Part shown: positions 1 through 12,139 of the stretch, one piece after another
Layout of the letters: every line of letters starts with the position of its first letter
How positions within the stretch are numbered: the first letter of the stretch is position 1
Source of the DNA: Aphrophora alni
Taxonomy: Eukaryota; Arthropoda; Insecta; Hemiptera; Aphrophoridae
NCBI GenBank assembly: GCA_963513935.1
Contig: OY740769.1
Location: forward strand, 101,659,762-101,723,761
DNA: 64,000 bases
Reading direction: 5' to 3'
Translations under genes and position numbers: made by a program
The notes under the pieces: generated by a model
What the model was told of the DNA's origin: nothing
The model's database searches: none
The model's input: only the letters and a program-made list of their open reading frames with translations

Positions 1-56
1 TAGTCGCGGTATAATTTCTAAATAATGGAAAATAAAAATAATTTCATCAAAGTAGT

Positions 57-683
57 AAGCTCGGTTTCCTGGCCACTTAGGTATTGATGGTAATGAGAGA
101 GCAGATGAATTAGCCAGGTCAGGTTCAGAATCCCCTTTCGTAGGCCCGGAACCAGTGTTCGGGATCTCCTATGGACATGCCAGAGCAGCGGTTGATACGT
201 GGATACGGGAGGGGATGAATAGGGCCTGGACGAATTCAACCACTAGTAGACTTGCAAAAAGGTTATTTAGACCAAGCAAGAAACATGCTGAACAACTCAT
301 CTCTCTCAGAAGGGATAACATGAGGTGGGTGGTTGGGCTCTTAACGAGCCACTGTCACCTCAGAAAACATCTACACAGGATAGGGATTGCTGCAGACAAT
401 ACTTGCAGGAAATGTGGTTTGGCTGAAGAGTCCGCAGAACACATTCTTTTAGAGTGTGAGGCGTTAGGACGAGCCAGGCTATACTCTCTAGGCCCGCCGG
501 GGAAAGAGATGGAAACCATCCTAGATAACCCTATTGGTAGTATCTGTTCCTTCATAAGGATGACGGGTATCACTAGTTGGGTGTAGGAAGGAAATTGGGG
601 CGGCAAAAGATCTTTAGGTCGACGCCGGTGAGGCCTCTGAAGGTGGCTTTCACAGCCCAGAACGGAAACAAAAAGCTCGGTTT
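57..683 (+). mobile_element. 5'-truncated non-LTR retrotransposon with 11-bp target-site duplication
   Basis: An insertion of about 605 bp (68-672) is bounded by the direct repeat AAGCTCGGTTT at 57-67 and 673-683, the target-site duplication expected of target-primed reverse transcription. Only the 3' end of the element is present: the RNase H end of the polyprotein followed by about 85 bp of 3' untranslated sequence. The 3' end is only weakly A-rich (AAACAAAA) rather than a long poly(A) tail. Truncation inside the coding region at the 5' side is typical of dead-on-arrival copies. Confidence 0.85.
62..586 (+). pseudogene. RNase H / C-terminal region of a non-LTR retrotransposon polyprotein
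   Basis: The reading frame is open from the insertion junction to a TAG at 584-586, about 174 residues. It begins inside the RNase H domain: PGHLGIDGNERADELARSG carries the conserved H and D of the last RNase H motif. About 100 residues later comes the Cys-His cluster C-x2-C-x7-H-x4-C (CRKCGLAEESAEHILLEC), usual at the C-terminus of jockey/R1/I-type elements. Endonuclease, reverse transcriptase and most of RNase H are absent, so the piece cannot act alone. No frameshift is seen within it, which suggests a fairly recent insertion. The clade cannot be fixed from this part alone. Confidence 0.85.
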
Positions 684-1583
684 GGTTAAAAAGTCGTTTG
701 GTTAAATATTACAAGTTTTTGTCGTAAGGTTATGCCGAAATACCTGTGAATACATATATAGACATACATAATAATTCAAATATTATACATACATGGCTAT
801 AAATATAAAAAATAAATGCAAGTGATTTTAGTTGAATAATCAGAACGTAATCATTACTTTAAATTAGGCAGCAGAAAGATTAGAATTAGTTGATCGTATT
901 TTCTTTGGCTTAGAGCCAAGAGATATTTATGTCTGTTAGCATCCTGCCATACATCTTATCTGCTGATAAGCGATTGATTGACAATCTAAAACACTATTCT
1001 TATCGAAGGTCAAATCTTTACAAAAATATATTGAAATACTAAACTGACTTTTAATAACTTTACATTTATACAACTTCCGAAATAATAAATAGTAATTAAA
1101 TAAATAATAGTCCATCCGTTTCGTCGGGGCTATCTGCGCGCGCATCACCCATTGTCGGTGTAATCACCACACAATGGACCCCACAATTCTACAAATTACT
1201 TTTCTAGCATGCATATACTTCTACAAGAAAACCAGTAGTTTACCTTACTTATCCCCAACCGAGAATTTACGTATTTTATCGACCATTTTTATTTTTTCTT
1301 CACAGGTACCTTTTTATAAGGGCGACAGGAAGCAATAATTAACATCGTGGTAGTTTTTGAAATTTTCGGTATTCTATTTAGACTTAACGTAAGTATCAAA
1401 TTGTATAAAAGTATAAAGGTATGAAATTTTATATAAGTATCATTAAAAAGAAAAAAATATATATTGCACAAAAAGAAATAAGAATTTATTCGAAATTTAC
1501 TTATTACACTATACTTACGAAAAGAAATATTATTTTTGTGAAAGAAAAAAAAAAAAGTAAACAAGAATACAGAAATTTTTAGC
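684..1583. other. AT-rich spacer
   Basis: I see no gene or clear repeat here. Poly(A)/poly(T) tracts lie just before the protease-helicase relic. Confidence 0.5.
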
Positions 1584-2663
1584 ATGGCTGTTGATTTTCT
1601 GACGAAGATTTTGAACGTAATTATTAACAAAGATGCATATTTAGGTGTAGAACATATACAGCGCTTCAGCGATTTAATAAAAGAATGTTTTAATATTGAT
1701 TTCTTAGGAATGGAAGAATTACAAATTTATGATATGATTACTCCCGCTTCTCCTGATAGATCTAGAATTCAAATTTTATTTCGGCCTTTAACAGATGATG
1801 ACAGAGGTCACTTTGTGTGCAGTTTTTTTGACACTGAAACTATTTATATTTATGACTCATTAAATGAAAAGAAAGATCATAGTCACTTATAGATTAGTTT
1901 CGCTAAAATTATACCCATTTTATTTTCAATCTGGAAAGACTATTAAGTGGCCTGAAGTTCAACTTCAGATTGAGTGTGATTGTGGTATATTCGCAATTGC
2001 TTTTGCGACATCTCTTGTACATGGTATTAGATCAGATTATGTGCGATATAACTGTGATAATAATTATATGCGACAATTTCTCTTACGTATATTTAGAGAG
2101 CGTTCTATAAAAAACTTTCCTTTTCATTTTATTCAAATTGCTTCTTGGCATCTTCAATATTCAATGATCAATTGTGATTATGATATCATAAAAAATGGAG
2201 GACGTCTAAATGATTATCATATTGAAAGATTTCATAAAATACTTTTACGGTTTACTATTTACAAGCCTCAACATACGGGAAGACTTCAAGTTCTTTCAAA
2301 AATCAAACCAATGGCTGAGGGTGAAAAAAATATTCAAATTTTGTTTTCTAATTCTGAACATTGGTTATGTAGCTATTACGATGGTAAGTTTATATATTTA
2401 TGATTCTTCAAAATCTGATACATTAGATGCAGATTTTAAAATTTTTTTGAAAAAGCTTAATCCATTTTATTTTAACAAAAATGAAAAAGATTATATTTCC
2501 TTCTGTAGCCCAGCAACTTAATGGAGTTGATTGTGGCGTTTTCGCGATAGCATTTGTAACTTCATTAGTATTTGGTCATAACCCGCAAAATATTACTTAT
2601 ACATATTCCTTAATGCGTAATCATGTATTTAAACTTTTAAGTGGAAATATCATAACTTTGTAA
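1584..2663 (+). pseudogene. Tandem pair of Ulp1/C48-type cysteine protease domains, frameshifted
   Basis: Two homologous domains follow one another. The first (1584 to about 2060) has a catalytic-type His in GHFVCSFFDTETIYIYDS, an Asp in YDS, and the Gln...Cys block QLQIECDCGIFAIAFATSL. The second (about 2160-2663) has SEHWLCSYYDG, then YIYDSS, then QQLNGVDCGVFAIAFVTSL. The order H-D-Q-C is that of Ulp1/adenain-like (C48) peptidases, which cleave ubiquitin-like conjugates or viral/transposon precursors. At least three frameshifts interrupt the coding (near 1890, 2395 and 2495), so it is a relic. The PIF1 helicase end begins a few bases after the stop at 2661-2663, suggesting both came from one large mobile-element polyprotein. 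A host SUMO-protease origin is less likely given this linkage. Confidence 0.8.
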
Positions 2664-2666
2664 CTT

Positions 2667-3199
2667 TCTAAATACTTTGCCATCAAATACTGTTTGCTTA
2701 TTACCTACCAATCAAATGTGCGATACCTTAAAGATGCTATGTTAAAAAAAAATTAATGCCGAGGAAATTGAGCTTGTTGCCGAAGATACAATTCGAGCAA
2801 AGAATATGCACAAAAAAAGAATAAAGTCTTTAATGAATGATGAAGCGGGTAGTTCACGGACTGCAGGATTAGCTAGAGTAATTAAAATAAAAGCTGGATC
2901 AAAAATTATGATAAGACGAAATATTGATGTTTCTATCGGCTTGGCTAATGGTACAATAGGTACTATATTTCTGTAACAAGAGATAATAATAATGTTGTCG
3001 ACACTATTAAAATTGAACTTACCAATAAAAGACAATATTCTATAGAACGTATAGAATCTAAATTTCAATAAATGAGGAATGCTTTTATAATAAGAAAACA
3101 ATTTCCAATTTGCAATAGTTATGGAATAACTATTCATAAAAGTCAAGGTCTAAACTTAGAAAATGCAGTAGTTGAAGCTGGAAAAAACTTTAACTTGTA
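2667..3199 (+). pseudogene. C-terminal part of a PIF1-like DNA helicase, decayed
   Basis: Three frames together read as the C-terminal half of a PIF1-family helicase from eukaryotic mobile elements. TVCLLPTNQMCDTLKDAML is followed by ELVAEDTI, then SSRTAGLARVIKIKAGSKIM with RRNIDVSIGLANGTIGTI (the fold around helicase motif V), and finally RKQFPICNSYGITIHKSQGL (motif VI region). A frameshift in the A-run near 2748, another near 2976 and an in-frame TAA near 3070 disable it. The usual GQVYVALSR end is missing, and so are the N-terminal Walker A/B motifs. Helitron-type elements encode such helicases. A Helitron N-terminal fragment lies at 23353, but nothing ties the two together. Confidence 0.8.
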
Positions 3200-6100
3200 A
3201 ATAAAATATAAAATAATAATGCTCATGTTATCTTCTTTAGAAATATTTTAAGTTTTAAATTGAATTTTCGATTTTTAACTGCTCACTTACGTTTTAAAAA
3301 AATCTAAATACTATTTTATGGTTGTTGAAGGTATTATGCAAGTTATATTCAAGTCTTTGTATAATACAACTTCGAAATGATTATTAATATAATATATGCT
3401 CAATAAATTTTATATTATTGGTTTATTAATAAAAATTGCTTTTCCAAGATGGTAGTATTTAGGAATTTATTAATAAATCAAATGTGGGGTGATATGTCGC
3501 CCACTGGAATAGTGTTCAGAGACAACCCCCACCCCAGTATGATTTCTCATGCTTTCGCTGCCTTATTTATTAAATTACTTCAGATACAAGGAAAAGGAAA
3601 ACGTAACAATGTGTTGAGTAAGTTAAAGGGAATAAAACGCAAGGTCATACTTGCGAAAGTTTTACCTTTTTGAAAGGTTTTTTTGTTGAGTACTATCTAA
3701 ATTTATTCTAAATTCTGGACAAGCAGGGTGATTATCACCAGATCAATTATCATGGTTGATGAAATGAATGTTAAGCTTACATATGTCTTGAGTTGCCTAA
3801 ATCATTGATTTATTGAACTACTGGACAGTGAAGTGCAATTTTCTCTCCATGTAATACTTAGGAAACAACAGTTTATATAAAACAATACAATTTATCCAGG
3901 GTGTTCTTCCCGACCGATTTGTTGAATTAATTCCGTTAAGAAAGGTAAATTAAATGGATAACACTTGTTTTTTTTTTCTTGGGGGATCCTCGGCATCTTA
4001 GGGTTCTTGTCTCTGAAAAACAACATAACTTATCAAAGGCGTACTTACACCTCTATTCATTTCTAGAAACAAAAATGTCTGACTTTTACGTGGCATAGTA
4101 TGACTTTATAATTTGAGTGACCCTCAATAATAAGGTAAACAATAAATAGGCCTAAACGTTTGTCCTTCATATTCCAGACCTAATAATAGTATTTTTTTAA
4201 TCAATTAAAAACATTATTAAATATTTAAAATATAGTTGTATAGTTCCTGAATACAAATGTAGTAAAATTTGCGACCGGGCATAATTAATATTGTCTCCAA
4301 CTGTAAAATAAACAGTGAATTGGCGCAGGTAGAAAAAACACACCATGTGACAACGTTGCATTACTTCCTCCTTCCTGAGCCTAAGTGAGTCATAACTAGA
4401 ATCCACAGCCTATTTCTACTATTTTTTTTTTAAATTTGCTACTACTTAATATTGTTTGTTCGAATTTCTATAACTAACTATAAATGTTTATCTAGACAAT
4501 CTCAAAACCAACCCCTCACTTCTCCAACCATCAAATGTCAACCGATTCTTACTTCATAGAGCACAAGTTTATTTGTTGTTAAAATTATATAATATTTGTG
4601 ATGCAATTTTCCCTTTTCTGTTCAAATATATTTTCTTTTACTGCTACAGTAAAAATATAAATACCATATTGTTCGTCATTAAAAAATAAAAGTTTTTACT
4701 CTCTTGTAATTGTTTTATAAGGTTAACAAGTTTTCAATATATACGACTTTAACATTTTAAAATGGAAATCATTTTCAAATCTCGTGTAAAACGTTACATG
4801 AAAAATGCGTTTATCAAATCTGAACTCAACGCTCAGTGTGTTTCAATGAAGGAAGAACTACTTCCTGGCACAATTCTTCAAATGTTGATGAGTAACCTAT
4901 AGGCCTACATGTGAACAAACCAGCTGTGGGAACGGAAATATAGTTTATTCTCTGATGAGATGATAATTGTGAATAAAATGCGTCCGTGAATGTGTTTTGG
5001 ATGTGGGCTGGGGGGATGTTTTTCTGTTCTTGTAAAACTACAACCTCTATTATTTTCACGGTGTCTCATTATTGTATTTTCAACATTGTTCTATTTAACA
5101 CGAATCTTAAAAACAACAAACGTACTTTCTTTGTTAAATCGTAATTAATTTAGTATTATAAATAGCCTTTCCTAAATAAATTGAATTCTTTAGGCTTATT
5201 AAAAAAAAATAAATAACGAGATTTAGATTCGAACCAACTACCTAAGATTTAGAAAATCAAAGATTATTATAGTTCCTCTATATAATAAAAATAAAGTCCT
5301 CTTTAGACTTCACTCTGGCTGTCTATCTTTCCGTTTTCAGGATAATATTGTGAACTAGGAAAATTACCAAATTTGTGCTTTAACTAATAACTACAGTACT
5401 GTAATTCATTTATTGCTAAAATTAAATAAATATAAGACACCACAGTTAAAGATCCTTTACGAAAGTGCTATCCTTCTGCGCCAAAGAAGCCTACAACTTT
5501 GACCATACATAGGTTATTGAAATAAGTTATTGGAATTTTTGAGTTCTCCAATATTCTGCTCGAGTTGTTGAATAGCTATAGTACGATTTATTGTTTAAAA
5601 ACATTGAAATATTTTAAAGGACTTCTTCAACTTTAACGTCAGGTAATTTGTTGTGCCTCCCACCTCTGACTCATCCATATTAAATTTAGTACTTTTAAAA
5701 AAAATTCCTTACCTATATAACACTCTTAAAGTGGGCTTCAATATATACATACACACAAACTTTCTTATTTAACAAGAAACAGTTCTTAGACAAAGTTCGT
5801 TATTGTTTTGATCCATTCAATTGTTTACAATTAATATGTAACACTAGTAATATTAATTATCTTAATTAAAAAATGGCATCGTTATTACTAAGAAAATCAA
5901 GATTCCTAAAATGTAAAAGGCATACGCTATTTTTAATTGTTGGCAATATGAATTGGGATAGTGTTCGCTTTCTTTAAGTCTAAAGGAATTTTAAAAACAA
6001 TGATTTTACCGAAAAGATAAAACCTCAGGCTCATTTAAAATATATTTAAAAATGTCTCTTAGTGTCATAAAACTAAGAGAGGCTAGGTTAGTCTTAACGC

Positions 6101-7650
6101 TCTGGCTACCTGAATCTCAACATAGCAGTTAAGACAAAATAATTCCTGATAATGAGAGAGCTGTAATGGTCAGTCACAATATTTTTAGAAAACATAAATT
6201 ACAGACTGCCGTAGAAACCTTTCTATCAAACTTTCCTAAAATAAATTTTAGTTTTATTTATGTTACAAATTCACACACATATAAAAGAAAACAAAGATAT
6301 ACATTTTCGGTTTAAAAGACAAATTTTTACGTCAGTCGTGAATTCTTTCCTAGCTATTTATAATTTTTAACACTTTAAGAAGTCAGTTTCTTTCGATTGA
6401 GTACATCAAGAACAGTTATTACAATCCACCTCAATGTAAATACGGTAAACGGTAATTTTTTGGCAAATTTTTGGCAATCTATAATCACAATTAATATTTT
6501 TAGTAAAAGGATATAGGTTTTAAATTTGATCCTGACCATTCTTCTGTTCCGGTTAAACCAAAGTTCTGTGGAAAGAAGTATTTATTCCATAACAATAATA
6601 ATTATAACCTTAAACGGTCCTAATGTGCGATAACTTTTAGTTGAAACTTAAGCGTTTTAAATATTGTGCTGAAATTTGATAATGTCTCAATAATATGTGT
6701 TTAAAATAATAATGAAATATAAATGTCCAAAATTTAAAAGATTAGGATTAAAATTGGATTTAATTTTTATTATTGAAATATTTTCATACTGATTGTATTG
6801 AATTTTTGTATAAATGTAATTGCACTGCATTAAAGACAACAGATACTAGGCATTGGAGACATTAGTCTAAAACCGTTAACAAAACTTTTAGTTTCTTTTA
6901 TAGATCAACACACTGTAGCCCCTTTGTTTTATTAGGGGCAGAGGCTACCTGAACGACTACTAGACTGCTAATTTTGCAGCTTGGTCAATTTTTATGTCTA
7001 CAATCAATGAAACATGAAGTAATACAACAAAATATAATGTTAGGTAAACTCTAAACATATACTCAATAATAAACATAAACTCTTTATGTTAGATCAATTT
7101 GGACGATGATCATAGATCATATCTGATTGACGTTTATGCAACCGGCCACTACATACCGGCCACCAAGTCAATGCTAAATATTACAAGGAAAGAAGATTTG
7201 TAGCATTATTTCGTAAAAATTTGGTATCTAGCCCTCATAATTAGTTATAGATTTGGTTGTTAATACATTTTCCTAAGTAGGCCTTTGTCGTTTAAAATAG
7301 CAATTTCAATATATTTATTAAATAATTTTATATTATATAAATGTTATACTAATCAATGTTATATAATATATTTTTAATATCTCCAAAAAGTTTACATTTC
7401 TACTGTGTTTTTAGAATATACACATTTTGTCTGAATAGAGATAAATTTATACGAAGAAAAACTACAATCTCAATCTCTCTTTTTTTAAAAGTAGAAATGT
7501 CTTTCAAATTTTTATTAATAGATTACCATAGGGCAAAAAAAGGTTGTGATGTAATATTTATAGAGTGGGTTGGTTTTTATTTATTTATATTTTTAACTTA
7601 AATGATGTCAATGAATACGTATTCAAAGGTGACGATAGTCTTGCTTCCTT
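3200..7650. other. AT-rich intergenic stretch
   Basis: No supportable gene is seen. The open frames here are short, AT-biased and without recognisable motifs. A tRNA-like remnant lies at 5217-5300, and a short hairpin (GTAGCCCC with GGGGCAGAGGCTAC) near 6915-6950. Confidence 0.5.
5217..5300 (-). repeat. tRNA-like remnant, possibly a SINE head
   Basis: On the minus strand the sequence GTAGTTGGTTCGAATCT matches a Pol III B box and T-loop. An anticodon-like hairpin, GATTTTCTAAATC, lies at the right distance upstream. The D arm and acceptor stem do not fold convincingly, so this is not called as a tRNA gene. A tRNA-derived SINE or a tRNA pseudogene is the likeliest explanation. Confidence 0.3.
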
Positions 7651-7651
7651 T

Positions 7652-8060
7652 TCACTAGATGCAAGGGATAAATCAGAAATGAAGTAAGTACTATACAGTA
7701 TATACAGTTAAACCGTTAACTTTTTGCGAGATGACAACGTCAGACACAATTGTCACACATTAACAATAAGCCAGATAAACCATTAAGTTTTACTAGATGT
7801 AAGGGATAAATCAAAAATAAAGTAAACACTATACAGTATGTACAGTTAAACCGTTAACTTTTGTAAGATTATAAAGTCAGACCCAATTGCCACACATTAA
7901 CAATAAGCCTGATAAACCATTAAGTTTTACTAGATGTAGTGGGTAAATAAGAAATAAAGTAAAGACTATAGAGTATGTAAAGTTACGCCGATAACTTTTG
8001 TAAGATTAAAAAGTCAGACCCATATGTTACACATTAACAATAAGCCAGATAAACCATAGG
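7652..8060. repeat. Tandem repeat, about 137-bp unit, three copies
   Basis: Copies begin with ACTAGATG at 7654, 7792 and 7929, giving periods of 138 and 137 bp. Each contains variants of GGGATAAATCA, ACAGTTAAACCGTTAACTTT, AAGTCAGACCCAATTG and AACAATAAGCCAGATAAACC. The third copy is the most diverged. No coding potential is seen. Confidence 0.85.
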
Positions 8061-8489
8061 GACAAACTTTAAAGTATTGCGGCATAAGTCTCAAAGATTC
8101 CTGTTTTTCCCACGGTCAATTATACGTAGCTTGATCTCGAGTAGGAAATCCGAAAAATTTGTATAACTTACCCCCAGATAACAAAAGGAAAAATGTTGTT
8201 TATAAACAAGAATTTTAAATAGTTAGAATGTTTTCAATAAAAAGCTTTTACTTCTTATATTTTGAGGTTTATCTCTTTATATTCCAACTACCACACAATC
8301 CTATAGCACCGGATCATCTGAAAAAAGTTACTGTTACTGAGTAAATTTCTACTTTGTAAAAATACTTTATTTAACTCATTACTATCATTTTTAGGGTCTT
8401 GCGCATGATTCTTCAATTAGGTGCTAGCAGACGGGTTTGCGAATATTTTGAAATCAAGATCATATTCAACATTTATTAGTGAATAACAT

Positions 8490-8900
8490 ATGATAGAAGT
8501 CCCGGGCGAAGCCGGGTTAAACCAATAGTAATTCAATAAAAACCTTCTCCTTAAAATAATTCATGTGTGTGCCAATTTTCATGTTAATCGGTCAAACAGT
8601 GTCTTAGTATTAATGTTAGACTGGGTAAGTAACATGATGATGTTTATAATAATTAGATAAAAACCTTCTCCATGAAATAATACATGTGTGTCAAATTTCA
8701 TTGTAATCGTCCAAACGGTGTCTTAGTATTAATGTTAGACTGGGTAAGTAACATGATGGCTTTTATAATAATTAGATAAAATTCTTCTCCATGAAAAAAA
8801 AACACGTATTTGCCAATTTTCATGGTGATCGGTCAAACGGTGTCTTAGTATTAATGTTGCGCTGGGTATGTTGCGTAATAGCGTTTAATAGTTCGATAAA
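8490..8900. repeat. Tandem repeat, about 120-bp unit, resembling an RTE-type 3' tail
   Basis: After a GC-rich CCCGGGCGAAGCCGGG block (near 8500), three copies of a unit start with the CCTTCTCC motif near 8542, 8662 and 8781 (periods 121 and 119 bp). Each holds CCAATTTTCATG-like, ATCGGTCAAACGGTGTCTTAG and GTATTAATGTTAGACTGGG-like blocks. Text of the form 'aat-cgg-tca-aac-ggt' is common near the 3' ends of RTE-type retrotransposons and derived SINEs, so I infer that origin. Confidence 0.7.
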
Positions 8901-9359
8901 TTATCTAATTTATTAAATATGGTACTAAAAAATCTAGATTGTTTTTTATCTATAGAAAAAAAGTCTAGTTAAAATATTATCGTGTGTTTCCACCCACAAG
9001 TCTATAGAAAAAATCGTCATACAAAATTTGATGTTAATTGTTTATTTTCCATCGATTTAAACTAAAATAAACCAAATGTTTTATGCCTATTGCAGAAAGA
9101 GACGTAGGGAGATAACAAAAATGAGAGTATAAAAGAAGGGAAAATGTTGGGGACAAGACAATGTTGGCAGCATTTGTTGCAAAAATCCGTGTTATGTTAA
9201 CTCATGTTAAGGGGACAGTAAGTTATATATGCTCTTGATGAGAATACACTGTCCTCCTAATATTCAGAGGACAGTAACTGTGCTCTGAACAAAAGTATAT
9301 ATGCGAAAAATGTCCTCTGATCAAGAGCGAGAATGTCTTAAACACTAAATGTCTCAAAC

Positions 9360-9756
9360 AAATAGTGAGGCAAAATAGCATGATTTTGAAAAAAACACAA
9401 AATACGCGACTTCAGCCAAACGGTTGAGATCGGGCATGGGACCATATGAACTTTTTTATTCCATTTAGTGAGTAGAACATACTGGCGAAGTTAATGGTAG
9501 AAACTTAAGTTAATGGAGAAGTTCAGTAGAAACTCACCCTGTATATATAGGGCCTATTATTGTTAAGTTAAACTTTGTGCTAAGTTTAAACTCAATCGGT
9601 CAGGTATAAATCATTTTGGAAAAGAAACAAAATGGCGGATGTCTGGAAAACGAAGCTTTTCTAGCCCTAGGTACATATGAACAATTTAGATTTTTTTAGG
9701 TGGACCCCTATCATCTTCTGAAGTTGTGCCAAACTCTCGCAAAACACCCTGTATGC
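9360..9756. repeat. Two diverged copies of a 200-bp repeat ending in CACCCTGTAT
   Basis: The two halves share CACAAAAT, a block around GGxACATATGAAC with a following T-run, and the end ACCCTGTAT (about 9526-9540 and 9746-9755). This terminal motif is frequent in dispersed insect repeats. The copies are strongly diverged. A short perfect hairpin (ACTGTCCTC at 9248-9256 and GAGGACAGT at 9267-9275) lies just upstream. Confidence 0.5.
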
Positions 9757-9759
9757 TAA

Positions 9760-11480
9760 ACAATTAAAGCGTTTAATACAACCTAATCTACTGTATTTGA
9801 ATAAGTAAGTAAATTCATATGTAACTGAAAACGAGTAAAACTGAATGGTATTAACCTAATATGAACATAATATATGGTTACTGTAACTCGACTTATTTCC
9901 GGCGGGATGTGATAGGTGGCTAATGAACAGCAAATGTAACGGCTTTGTAGCTTAAACTACAACTCCAGCGACAGAGTTAACGAGTGGTTGTGAACAAGTG
10001 CTCAAAATAAGCCTTAAGCGCACTAGAATGGTTAATTTCTAGTATAGATTAATTTTGTTGGGCACAAGTTTAGGACTCATACTTCTCTACAAAGTGTGCA
10101 CTTGTTTCGTAAAATTCATTGTTAAATTGATATTTTGGAAATTATCAATCTACAACTTTTGAGCTTCTCGTCTCCAACTTTTGAGCTTCTCGTTTCTTAG
10201 TATTTGAACAAAAATGTGTTTGTATATTGTTCAGTTGTACATATGTCAAATTACATTGGTGGATTATAGAAACCAGTCAAATTTGTTTTTACAAGGAAAC
10301 TTGTGGGGTAGTTTTTATTTCTTCCCCTCTGTATGTTTTTGGGGTGCTGAATCAGAATCTGAGGTTTGCTTACAAATTTCGTGACGTAAAATTGACAAAA
10401 ATGCAAAAAAAGTAAAAAATCTCATTCTTGCGGGTTTTCTCTTGTAACTCGTAAACTATCAATTAATTATTCTTTAATAACCTCTCTAGCATATTCAAAA
10501 TGAAAGAACATAAAATTTCCTACATATTTTACTATTTAGGTTATTTCTCCGACGAACCGTTCGGGCTCACAAAACCCACTTTTCCACACCAACACTCAAT
10601 TTTACTATTAAAACTTATATTTAGTGATTGCCACCTACTTTTAAGGTGAATACATACATATAGGCTGGGTTCAACTGTTATGCCATCTCCTATAAAAAAA
10701 AAATGTTATCTAAGTATCCTAGTACATTGGTACAAGCCTTGACCGAGTTTAGGCATAGCTTAACCAATCTTTCCATAAATTATGTTTGTATAAAGAATTA
10801 ATTTGTTCTTCAGTACAGAATAAGGGGTTCTAGTAAAAAAAGTTGTAATTCCAACGAAAAATCTGGAAACATTATACACCTACATGGGACTATTGTTATA
10901 TTGTATTGTGTTACATATGATTATATACAGAATGCCCCCGAACTCTCTGGTCCCCTTTTGTGGATTTGTTACTGGGATCGAGACAAACATATTTCGCAAT
11001 ATAATAATGGGTCTACGGTGCTTACTTTATCGTCTATCTGTATGTAGGTTCTATGTGTTTTTAACAAAATAATAATTGATATCTATCTAGAGAATGGTTT
11101 GACCGATTCGGTTCAAACGTGACATGAAGTTATACCTAAATAAACGGTACCAGAAACTGGCACATACTTTCTCACATTTAAATTACTAAACAGATTCACT
11201 GTGACTTCACAATTGTATTTAAGTAGAAGAAGGAACACATTAAAGTAGGAGAGTTTCTAATAATAAAATTATTATTATTATTATTACCTAAACGAGAATT
11301 TTTAGATGCCTATTTTCGCATATGGTAGGGTACATTAAGGGCTAAAAATAAGCAAAATTTTATCAAAATCGTTAGAGCCGTTTTTTTTATAAAAAAATAA
11401 TATCTAATTTTTTTGGGAGTTTTTTGGCCATAAAGGGGGTTATTTTTCAAAATTTGTCAAAACCCCATTTTCGTGCATCT
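9760..11480. other. AT-rich intergenic stretch
   Basis: No gene is supported. Short open frames at 10227-10415 and 10884-11072 have no recognisable motif. A small ATT trinucleotide tract lies near 11268-11286. Confidence 0.5.
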
Positions 11481-11750
11481 ATACAGGCCTAATTGACATG
11501 TTTGGTGTAATTTTTTTTTAAATCGAGCGAATAGTTTTCTCTCTAGCTTCGTCTACATACAGACATACAGACAGACATACAGAATACAGACAGACAGACA
11601 TACATACAGACAGACATTTTGTAAAAACCACTTTTTTGGACTCAGGGAGTCCCAAAAGAGATATATCCACAAAAATCTCAACATCGATTTTTTTTGCGAT
11701 CACTTTATACTTTCTCTTTACTATAGTAGGATAGTGAGAAAGTAAAATGA
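11480..11750 (+). repeat. Dispersed repeat copy 1, with GACAGACATACA microsatellite
   Basis: This shares a long collinear stretch with 14715-14932: AATTGACATG, TTTTTCTCTCTAGCTT-like text, an ACAGACAGACAT microsatellite (here expanded, 11556-11620), then AACCACTTTTTTGGACTCAG, ATATCCACAAAAATCTCA, TTTTTTGCGATCACT and a GTGAGAAAGTAAAATG-like end. Two copies 3.2 kb apart in the same orientation indicate an interspersed element. The tetranucleotide tail resembles RTE/SINE 3' ends, but the family is not recognised. Confidence 0.7.
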
Positions 11751-11759
11751 TCTACTTTA

Positions 11760-11960
11760 GGTAAAATAAAGGATTATATCCAATCTTGCGTTTCGTAATG
11801 GCGACTGTTTGGAAATTTCTAACCTAATATACCCAAAAAACAGTACATTTTAACAAAAAAAAATCAAGACACCTTTTGTAGCACTTTTAATTCCCTATCG
11901 GATGTTATAACTTCAAAACAATCGGATGAAGGATAACAGTTAAGTTAAAGATAATAACAG
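11760..11960 (+). repeat. Partial third copy of the foldback arm
   Basis: Blocks such as ACATTTTAACAAAAAAA, TTTTGTAGC, CTATCGGATG and AACAATCGGATGAAGGATAA recur in the left arm of the foldback element (about 12230-12410). This is therefore a solo, diverged arm in direct orientation with it. Confidence 0.65.
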
Positions 11961-12139
11961 CGTACGGAATCACAATATTGGGATGTTTTGCATAGTTTTA
12001 ATAAGATTTTTAAGTATATGCAGGATGTTTTGTAATTACTCTGCAATATTGTAGGATATGATTCAGCACATAAGAATGAGAAAAAAAATCAATTAGACAT
12101 GGGTCCGGACAAGCATTGTTTCCCCATAGCCACCAGTTT

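Noticed and set aside
2742..3146. Minus-strand open frame of 134 codons
   Set aside because: It is the antisense shadow of the PIF1 helicase relic, whose plus-strand frames carry recognisable motifs.
3449..3673. Plus-strand 74-codon frame downstream of the helicase relic
   Set aside because: No similarity to mobile-element proteins that I recognise and no supporting signals.
5217..5300. Possible tRNA-Arg-like gene on the minus strand
   Set aside because: T-loop and anticodon-loop text are good, but no D arm or acceptor stem can be formed. Kept only as a low-confidence tRNA-like remnant.
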